Origin: CAVSZB01 sp964420395
GTDB lineage: Bacteria; Krumholzibacteriota; Krumholzibacteriia; LZORAL124-64-63
Assembly (NCBI GenBank): GCA_964420395.1
Contig: CAYQTJ010000004.1
Location: 4,657-68,656, forward strand
Reading direction: 5' to 3'
Length of the DNA: 64,000 nt
Below, piece by piece: positions 58,806 through 64,000 of this stretch. The notes beneath the pieces are model-generated. The model searched no databases. It was not told the origin of the DNA and saw only the letters and a list, made by a program, of their open reading frames with translations. Positions within the stretch are counted from its first letter, which is position 1, and the number at the start of each line of letters is the position of its first letter. The position numbers were made by a program, and so were the translations under genes.

Positions 58806-59285
58806 ATGCAGATCGACGACGTCCGCCAACTCGTCAAGCTGGTCGAGGAGAGCGGGATCGAGGAGCTCGAGATCTCCAGCGAAGGCACCACGATCCGCAT
58901 CCAGAAGAGGCGGAGCGGGGAGGCGGCCGTGATAGCTCCGCCGCCGCAGTACTACTATCCGGCGCCCGGCGCTCCCGGCTCGCCGGGCGCTCCGCCGGCC
59001 CCGGCCCCGGCCGCGCTGTCGGGCGTGGCCGAGGAGCGCGCGCGCTGGAAGGAATTCCGCTCCCCGATTGTGGGCACCTTCTACCGGGCCGCCGCCCCCG
59101 GCGCGGAGCCGTTCGTCTCCGTTGGCGATCGCATTTCGGTCGGCCAGACCGTCTGCATCATCGAGGCGATGAAGGTGATGAACGAGATCGAGGCCGAGAC
59201 CGCCGGCATCATCCGGGAGATCCTCGTGGAGAACGCGAGCCCCGTGGAGGCCGAAGCCATCCTGTTCCTCATCGAGCCCCAATAG
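58806..59285 (+). CDS. accB: Biotin carboxyl carrier protein of acetyl-CoA carboxylase
   Basis: A 159-residue AccB. Its N-terminal dimer-like region begins IDDVRQLVKLVEESGIEELEI, followed by a Pro/Ala-rich linker (PPPQYYYPAPGAPGSPGAPP) and a biotinyl domain. The biotin-accepting Lys is in IIEAMKVMNEIEAE (K123). It shuttles carboxyl groups from AccC to the carboxyltransferase in fatty acid synthesis. efp-accB-accC is a common gene order; here accC lies 2.65 kb further on, separated by pilT and an insertion sequence. Confidence 0.96.
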   Translation: MQIDDVRQLVKLVEESGIEELEISSEGTTIRIQKRRSGEAAVIAPPPQYYYPAPGAPGSPGAPPAPAPAALSGVAEERARWKEFRSPIVGTFYRAAAPGAEPFVSVGDRISVGQTVCIIEAMKVMNEIEAETAGIIREILVENASPVEAEAILFLIEPQ

Positions 59286-59286
59286 T

Positions 59287-59306
59287 CGCCACGCGGTCGC
59301 GTGGCG
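59287..59306 (+). terminator. Possible terminator hairpin after accB
   Basis: CGCCACGCG and CGCGTGGCG are perfect inverted repeats starting two bases after the accB stop. No clear T tract follows. Confidence 0.4.
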
Positions 59307-59330
59307 CCACGCGCATCGCCCCGCCCGCCC

Positions 59331-59357
59331 GTCGCCCCGGCCCCCCGCCGGGGCGAC
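59331..59357 (+). terminator. Second, stronger hairpin between accB and pilT
   Basis: Eleven-base arms GTCGCCCCGGC and GCCGGGGCGAC pair perfectly around a five-C loop, followed by CTTCGTC. Two hairpins in tandem suggest that accB and pilT are separate transcription units. Confidence 0.5.
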
Positions 59358-59482
59358 CTTCGTCCCGCCCCGCCGTTGCGCTCAAGCCTGACGAGCTTCG
59401 TGCCGATGATGGTGGAGCCGGATTCCAGTCCGTCGCGGGATTCCGCGCGGCGTCATCGACCGTCAGCACCGGGGGAGTCCCG

Positions 59483-60625
59483 ATGGAGATCAAGCCGATC
59501 CTGCAAGCGATGATCGAACACAAGGCCAGCGACCTGCACCTGAAGGTCGGCGTGAAGCCGATCCTGCGCGTCAACGGCCGGCTGCTCGCCGTGGACTTCG
59601 CCGCCCCCGGCCCCAAGGACATGATCACGATCGCGCAGCAGATCCTCACGCCGGCGCAGCGCGAGATCTTCGAGTCGACGCGCGAGATCGACTTCGCGTT
59701 CGGCGTGCCCGGCCTGGCCCGCTTCCGCGCCAACTTCTACGTGCAGCGCGGCACCATCGCGATGGTGTTCCGGCACGTGCCGGTGGAGATCCAGGACTTC
59801 GACAGCCTGCGTCTGCCCGCCGCCGTGAAGGAACTCTCAACCCGCCGCCGCGGACTGATCCTCGTCACCGGCACGGTGGGGAGCGGCAAGTCCACGACCC
59901 TGGCCGCGATGGTCGACATCATCAACAGCACCCAGCCGTCGAACATCATCACCATCGAGGATCCCATCGAGTTCCTGCATCGCGACAAGATGAGCATCAT
60001 CAACCAGCGCGAAGTCGGCACCGACACGGGCTCCTTCGCCGAGGCGCTGCGCCACATCCTGCGGCAGGACCCCGATTGCATCCTCATCGGAGAAATCCGC
60101 GACGCCGATTCCATGAAGGTGGCCCTGACCGCCGCCGACACCGGCCACCTGGTGCTCAGCACCCTGCACACGATCGACACCACCCAGACGATCAGCCGCA
60201 TCATCTCGTTCTTCCCGCCGCACCAGCACCAGGAGATCCGCTACCTGCTGGCCTCGACGCTGCAGGCAATCATTTCGCAGCGCCTGATCCCCGACATCAG
60301 CGGCACCCGGCGGTACCCGGCGGTGGAGGTCATGATCAACACCAGCACGATCCGCGAGTACATCGTGGACGCCGAGAAGACGGTGCTGATCCGCCAGGCG
60401 ATTCAGGACGGCTTCGTCCAGTACCAGATGCAGACTTTCGACCAGGCGCTGATGGCGCTCTACCGCGAGAAGACGATCTCCCTCGAGGAGGCGCTCAAGG
60501 CCAGCTCCAACCCGCACGAATTTGCGCTGCGCGTGAAGGGGATCCAGGCGAGTTCGGATGTGAGTTGGGATCGCTTCGAGGCCCCGGCGCCGGCCGAGCC
60601 CGAACCCCAATTCTCACGCATCTAG
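59483..60625 (+). CDS. pilT: Twitching-motility retraction ATPase PilT
   Basis: A 380-residue hexameric ATPase that depolymerises type IV pili. N-terminal domain: ASDLHLKVGVKPILRVNGRL. Walker A is GTVGSGKST (130-138), the Asp box ITIEDPIEFLH (about 156-166), Walker B CILIGEIRD (199-207), and the His box GHLVLSTLHT (221-230). The AIRNLIRE-type C-terminal motif of classical PilT is replaced by a diverged end with a Pro/Glu-rich tail. An insertion sequence begins 4 bases after its stop. No other pilus gene is in the window. Confidence 0.94.
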   Translation: MEIKPILQAMIEHKASDLHLKVGVKPILRVNGRLLAVDFAAPGPKDMITIAQQILTPAQREIFESTREIDFAFGVPGLARFRANFYVQRGTIAMVFRHVPVEIQDFDSLRLPAAVKELSTRRRGLILVTGTVGSGKSTTLAAMVDIINSTQPSNIITIEDPIEFLHRDKMSIINQREVGTDTGSFAEALRHILRQDPDCILIGEIRDADSMKVALTAADTGHLVLSTLHTIDTTQTISRIISFFPPHQHQEIRYLLASTLQAIISQRLIPDISGTRRYPAVEVMINTSTIREYIVDAEKTVLIRQAIQDGFVQYQMQTFDQALMALYREKTISLEEALKASSNPHEFALRVKGIQASSDVSWDRFEAPAPAEPEPQFSRI

Positions 60626-60629
60626 CCCC

Positions 60630-60647
60630 TTGTGCCGTCGAGATTGT
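60630..60647 (+). repeat. Left terminal inverted repeat of the IS
   Basis: TTGTGCCGTCGAGATTGT. The reverse complement of 61831-61848 is TTGTGCCGCCGAAATTGT, so two mismatches. Confidence 0.7.
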
Positions 60648-60692
60648 TGCTCTGTCGCATACGTGGTGGCCGTCGTCACTCTGCGGGCCGGC

Positions 60693-61799
60693 CTAGAAGG
60701 CGTACTTGAGTGCGTGTCGTCGATTGCGCGGCAGCGCCGGCGTGATCACGCGGCGCTCGTAGTACTGCGCCCACCGCTCCGGCAGCTCGATCCGGTTCCG
60801 GAATAGCCGTTTGCTCAACACATCCTCCACCCGAAGCGGACGGTCGAGCACCCCCTTGAGCATCGCCGGCGTCTGCCGGCACCGCTTCTCCCAGCGGTTC
60901 TTGATGTAGTTGCGCCAGACCAGCAGGATCGCCAGCCGCTCCGCGGCCGCCTGCCGCCGTTTCGACGCGGCGATCGTCTCCCGCTTGTGGTTGGCCTGGC
61001 TGTGGCGGATCAGCAGGTCGAGCAGGTTGGCCTCGAACAGCGGGTTGTCGGCGTCGCGCCGGTCCGTGGAGGGGGTGACGAGATGGCGGATCCGGCAGGC
61101 GAGCCCGCGAAACGCCCGCGGGTAGGCGCGGTGATCGTCGCTGCGCACGGTGGCCTCCGTTTCGTGCTCCAGGATCGTCCGGAGCAGGTGATGGACATCC
61201 TTCTCGACGGCCCGCGGATCGGGCCGGCCAAGGCATTGTTCGAGCTGCTCGCGGCGCCGCTTCTGCGCGTCGGTCATGCGGCCCTTGCGGCGCAGCGGAC
61301 TGTCGGTGAAGTGCCAGAAGAAGCTGTTGTCGGCCTCGGCGAGCACGTGGAAGTGGAACGGGAAGAACTGGCTGAACTCGAAGGACTCAAGGCCGTCCAT
61401 GACGAGGTCGCCCTGGGGGCGGACGCCGGCGGTGAGCCGGGTGTGCAGCAGCAGGCAGTGACGTCCGAGGCGGGCGAGGAGTCGGTCGATGGTGGAGGGG
61501 GCGGCGCGGACGTCGCGGGCGATCTGTCGGTTGGCCATGCCACCGACGGCCTTCATGAAGATGAGTTGGGGGAGGTCGGGACGTTTGAGCCAGTAGGAGG
61601 AGGCGAAGGTCTGTGAACTGAAGGAGCGTCGGCAGGCGAGACACGTAAAGCGCTGGACACGGTGCGGGGCGATGAGTCGGCGGTAGTGGCCGGCGCGCTT
61701 GAAGCGCCAGCCTGCGGTCAAGGTGTTGTGGTAGGGGCAGTTGGGGTTGGGGCAGAAGGGCGGGCGGAACCCGTAGGCAGTGCGATCGGGGGTGTCCAT
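60693..61799 (-). CDS. IS transposase with zinc-ribbon and helix-turn-helix N-terminus
   Basis: A 368-residue transposase. The N-terminus has a Cys-rich zinc ribbon (FCPNPNCPYHN and RFTCLACRRSFS), then a helix-turn-helix with GMANRQIARDVRAAPSTIDRLLARLG. A DDE-type core follows: Asp in VMDGLESFEFSQF, Asp in RSDDHRAYPRAF, and a candidate Glu in HKRETIAASKRR. This layout resembles IS1/ISXO2-type elements. The start at 61799 (MDTPDRTAYGF) is chosen because it lies inside the terminal repeats; the frame stays open to 61916, but that would begin outside the element. It appears intact. Confidence 0.8.
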   Translation of the reverse strand: MDTPDRTAYGFRPPFCPNPNCPYHNTLTAGWRFKRAGHYRRLIAPHRVQRFTCLACRRSFSSQTFASSYWLKRPDLPQLIFMKAVGGMANRQIARDVRAAPSTIDRLLARLGRHCLLLHTRLTAGVRPQGDLVMDGLESFEFSQFFPFHFHVLAEADNSFFWHFTDSPLRRKGRMTDAQKRRREQLEQCLGRPDPRAVEKDVHHLLRTILEHETEATVRSDDHRAYPRAFRGLACRIRHLVTPSTDRRDADNPLFEANLLDLLIRHSQANHKRETIAASKRRQAAAERLAILLVWRNYIKNRWEKRCRQTPAMLKGVLDRPLRVEDVLSKRLFRNRIELPERWAQYYERRVITPALPRNRRHALKYAF

Positions 61800-61830
61800 G
61801 GTCCCGAACACTGCAACCGGGACGCCAGGG

Positions 61831-61848
61831 ACAATTTCGGCGGCACAA
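61831..61848 (-). repeat. Right terminal inverted repeat of the IS
   Basis: On the plus strand ACAATTTCGGCGGCACAA. It pairs with the left end at 16 of 18 positions and lies 3 bases before the -35 box of the accC promoter. Confidence 0.7.
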
Positions 61849-61851
61849 CGC

Positions 61852-61880
61852 TTGCCATGCCTGCTTCCGGCGGCGACAAT
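61852..61880 (+). promoter_or_regulatory. Possible promoter of accC next to the IS end
   Basis: TTGCCA, 17-base spacer, GACAAT, starting 3 bases outside the right terminal repeat and about 55 bases upstream of accC. It could let accC be expressed independently of accB. Confidence 0.45.
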
Positions 61881-61939
61881 GGGACTCTGGGAACGCGCCC
61901 CGCCGGGGCGGCCCACCCGGGTACCACGGAGAGCGCCGC

Positions 61940-63322
61940 ATGTTCAAGAAAGTCCTTGTCGCCAACCGCGGCGAGATCGCCCTGCGGATCATGCGGGCCT
62001 GCCGCGAGTTGGGCGTGGAGTGCGTGGCGATCCACTCGAGCGCGGACGCGGAATCGCTGCATGTGAAGTACGCCGACGAATCGGTCTGTGTCGGGCGCAA
62101 GTTGAGCAGCGAGAGCTATCTCAAGATCCCGAACATCATAGCGGCGGCCGAGATAACCGGCGCGGAGGCGATCCACCCCGGTTACGGATTCCTGGCGGAG
62201 AACGCGGAGTTCGCGGAGATCTGCGCGGACAACAAGTTCGTCTGGATCGGGCCGACGGCGGAGACGATCCGCCGCATGGGTGACAAGGCGACGGCGCGGA
62301 AGACGGCCCAGAAGGCGAAGGTGCCGGTCACTCCCGGCACGCCGCTGCTCGCGAGCGTCGACGAGGCGGTCGCCGCGGCGCCGCGGCTCGGGTACCCGGT
62401 GATCGTCAAGGCGACGGCCGGGGGTGGCGGGAAGGGCATGCGGGTGGCCCGGAACGAGGATGAACTGCGGCAGGGATTCGTCACGGCGCGGGCGGAGGCG
62501 GGGGCGGCGTTCGGCAACGACGGTGTCTACCTCGAGAAGTACCTGACCAATCCGCGGCATGTCGAGATCCAGATCCTGGGGGACCATCACGGACGGATCG
62601 TGCATCTCGGGGAGCGGGATTGCTCGGTGCAGCGGCGGCACCAGAAGCTGATCGAGGAGTCGCCCTGCCCGGTCATGACGGGGCGCCAGCGGCAGAAGAT
62701 GGGCGAGGCGGCGGTGCGACTGGCGACCAATGTGGGGTACCGGTCGGCCGGGACGGTGGAATTCCTGCTCGACGAGGACGGCTCCTTCTATTTCATGGAG
62801 ATGAATACCAGGATCCAGGTCGAGCATCCGGTGACGGAACTGGTGACCGGCATCGATCTGGTGAAATGGCAGTTGCGGATCGCCGCGGGGGAGCCGCTCG
62901 ATTTCGAGCAGAAGGACGTGCGTCTGACCGGCCACGCGCTGGAGTGCCGCATCAACGCCGAGAACCCGCAGCGCGATTTCCTGCCCTGTCCGGGACGGAT
63001 CTTCTTCTTCCACGCGCCGGGGGGGCCGGGGGTCCGCGTCGACAGCCACATCTATTCGGAATACCAGGTGCCGTCGCACTACGACTCGCTGCTGGCCAAG
63101 ATCATCACCCACGGGAAGGATCGGGCGGAGGCGGTGGCGCGCATGCGGCGGGCGCTCGACGAGTGCGTGATCGAAGGGCTCCCCACGTCCATTCCGTTCC
63201 ACCTCGAGGTTCTGGGCAACCGCACGTTCCTGGAGGGGCGGGCCACGACCCGCTTCCTGGAGGACGAGATGGCGGGCCTGCGGGAGGGTCTCCGTGTGCG
63301 CGCGCAGAGCGGCGAGGCGTGA
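61940..63322 (+). CDS. accC: Biotin carboxylase subunit of acetyl-CoA carboxylase
   Basis: A 460-residue ATP-grasp enzyme that carboxylates biotin on AccB with bicarbonate and ATP. It begins MFKKVLVANRGEIALRIMRACRELG and has the glycine-rich ATP loop VKATAGGGGKGMRVA, EKYLTNPRHVEIQILGD, FYFMEMNTRIQVEHPVTE with the metal-binding Glu and catalytic Arg, and the C-terminal YDSLLAKIITHGKDRAEAVARM. Length and motifs are complete. Separated from accB by pilT and the IS. The last 29 bases overlap the start of the next gene. Confidence 0.97.
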   Translation: MFKKVLVANRGEIALRIMRACRELGVECVAIHSSADAESLHVKYADESVCVGRKLSSESYLKIPNIIAAAEITGAEAIHPGYGFLAENAEFAEICADNKFVWIGPTAETIRRMGDKATARKTAQKAKVPVTPGTPLLASVDEAVAAAPRLGYPVIVKATAGGGGKGMRVARNEDELRQGFVTARAEAGAAFGNDGVYLEKYLTNPRHVEIQILGDHHGRIVHLGERDCSVQRRHQKLIEESPCPVMTGRQRQKMGEAAVRLATNVGYRSAGTVEFLLDEDGSFYFMEMNTRIQVEHPVTELVTGIDLVKWQLRIAAGEPLDFEQKDVRLTGHALECRINAENPQRDFLPCPGRIFFFHAPGGPGVRVDSHIYSEYQVPSHYDSLLAKIITHGKDRAEAVARMRRALDECVIEGLPTSIPFHLEVLGNRTFLEGRATTRFLEDEMAGLREGLRVRAQSGEA

Positions 63323-64000
63323 GCCGGCGGGCGGGGGCGGCTGGTGGGGGGCCCTGCGACTGACGGGGCTGCTCCAACTGGCGCTTGGGCTCTACATCTT
63401 CCTGTGTCTGAGCGGTCCGGCGGTGCGCTGGCTCGACCTGTGGCGGGGAGCGCAGGCGGGGCCGTTGTGGGCGACGGCGCATCCGGGCGGGCCGGTCGGG
63501 GCGGCAGTGGCGACCGCGGTGCGCGCGGCGGCGGGCGCGCTCTGGCAATGGGGCGTGCCGCTCCTGTTGACGATCGCCGGGGCGGCGCGGCTGCTTTCGG
63601 GTCGCGGCCTGGCGCGGCGGCTGGTGCGGCGCTGGTGGCCGGCCTGGCTGGCCACGGCCGCCTGGCTGGCGCAGCCGGCGGGGCCGCTGGCGCTGCCGGA
63701 TGCCGCCGACTGGGGCGGGGCGCCGGGATGGCTGCTGGGGCGGGGGTTCGCCGCCCTGTTCGGTCCCTACGGGGCCGGCATCTTCCTCACGCTGCTGGCG
63801 CTGGCCGGGCTTAGCTGGGCCCTGTGGCCGGTCTGGGAGGCGCTCGGGCTGCGCCTGGGACCAGCCGTCGGGTCGGCGCTGGCGTACGTGGCGGGCCGGT
63901 TGGCGGCGCTGCCACGGGGGGCCTGGGGGCTGCTGGCGCGCGCGGCGCGCGCCGGACGCGGGGACGGCGCCCGGGCCGCGGCGCCGCGGGCGGCGGCGGC
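63294..64000 (+). CDS. FtsK/SpoIIIE-like DNA translocase, N-terminal membrane part, 3' truncated
   Basis: An uninterrupted frame from GTG 63294 to the window end, with GGGAGGG a few bases upstream. The start is Arg-rich (VCARRAARREPAGGGG), then come four hydrophobic segments: ALRLTGLLQLALGLYIFLCL, GAAVATAVRAAAGALWQWGVPLLLTIAG, WWPAWLATAAWLAQ, and GAPGWLLGRGFAALFGPYGAGIFLTLLALAGLSWAL. The last is the most FtsK-like, matching the G-x-x-G...fGxxGa pattern of its fourth helix. The tail is basic and Ala-rich, as in the FtsK linker. The motor domain would lie outside the window, so the call rests on the membrane part only. Confidence 0.68.
   Translation, partial: MCARRAARREPAGGGGWWGALRLTGLLQLALGLYIFLCLSGPAVRWLDLWRGAQAGPLWATAHPGGPVGAAVATAVRAAAGALWQWGVPLLLTIAGAARLLSGRGLARRLVRRWWPAWLATAAWLAQPAGPLALPDAADWGGAPGWLLGRGFAALFGPYGAGIFLTLLALAGLSWALWPVWEALGLRLGPAVGSALAYVAGRLAALPRGAWGLLARAARAGRGDGARAAAPRAAA

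Larger units (their letters stand above)
60630..61848. mobile_element. Insertion sequence, about 1.2 kb, IS1-like transposase
   Basis: The element is bounded by imperfect terminal inverted repeats of 18 bases (60630-60647 and 61831-61848), 16 of 18 matching, and holds one transposase gene on the minus strand. I find no matching target-site duplication directly outside the repeats, so the ends may be off by a few bases or the copy may be old. It sits between pilT (stop at 60625) and the accC promoter. Confidence 0.7.

Noticed and set aside
60693..61916. A longer transposase starting at about 61916
   Set aside because: It would start outside the right terminal repeat and read through the accC promoter. 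The start at 61799 lies inside the element and fits the zinc-ribbon N-terminus.
63344..63814. A 156-codon open frame after accC
   Set aside because: It has a weak start and Gly/Ala/Arg-rich content. The frame from 63294 gives hydrophobic helices typical of FtsK and better codon use.
1..64000. tRNA, rRNA or CRISPR arrays
   Set aside because: I saw no regularly spaced repeats and no cloverleaf-like intergenic segments; gaps between genes are all under 300 bases and mostly hold promoters or hairpins.

Overview
The window is 64 kb of very GC-rich bacterial DNA. It is densely coded on the plus strand, with many GTG and TTG starts and start/stop overlaps of a few bases. Several signs point to a diderm (Gram-negative) bacterium with lipopolysaccharide: four glycosyltransferase-9 genes, a GmhB-like phosphatase, lipoproteins with lipoboxes, and O-antigen polymerase-like and WecA/TagO-like proteins. 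Two giant C25 peptidases end in the NPFNP/FlgD-like module common in the FCB superphylum and related candidate phyla such as Eisenbacteria, Krumholzibacteriota and Latescibacterota. That placement is an inference; there is no rRNA or complete marker set here.

Layout. 1-9217: a truncated sulfatase-family gene, a NifU-like scaffold, inositol monophosphatase, CutA, a SAM hydroxide adenosyltransferase, a lipoprotein, a PIN-PhoH ATPase, glutamine synthetase (GSI-alpha type), a DUF212 membrane protein and a ParA ATPase fused to a glycogen-binding-like domain. 9231-16319: two ParA-linked unknowns, then a surface-polysaccharide run (Wzy-like, glycosyltransferase, WecA/TagO-like, methyltransferase, deacetylase-like). 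16603-30006: two tandem C25 peptidases of about 1,600 residues, each with its own promoter and a leader of about 240 bases, then an oligopeptide-binding lipoprotein and a secreted HExxH metalloprotease that looks leaderless. 30094-34201: HIT protein, PfkB kinase, LexA with a candidate operator, an apparently catalytically dead Y-family polymerase relative, and DUF72. 34364-46916: Hsp20, Lon, an LPS-core cluster, further glycan genes and AcpS. 47012-49646: PhzF-like isomerase and acyl-CoA dehydrogenase.

49752-56621 is the most unusual part. It is a tightly coupled set of a PH-like membrane protein (frameshifted in this sequence), a small helical protein, a MutL/GlmL ASKHA ATPase, a barrel-sandwich protein, a DUF6754-like protein and three more membrane proteins, with no B12 mutase nearby. 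I read it as an uncharacterised ATPase-membrane complex.

56741-64000: TPR protein, type II dehydroquinase, EF-P, AccB, PilT, an insertion sequence with imperfect terminal inverted repeats, AccC, and the N-terminal membrane part of an FtsK-like translocase that runs off the end. PilT and the insertion sequence now separate accB from accC.

Many transcription units start from a recognisable sigma70-type promoter, TTGaCN or TTGcCN, 16-18 bases, then TAnnnT. This lets operon starts be placed with some confidence. I saw no tRNA, rRNA or CRISPR array, and no gene-free stretch longer than 300 bases.
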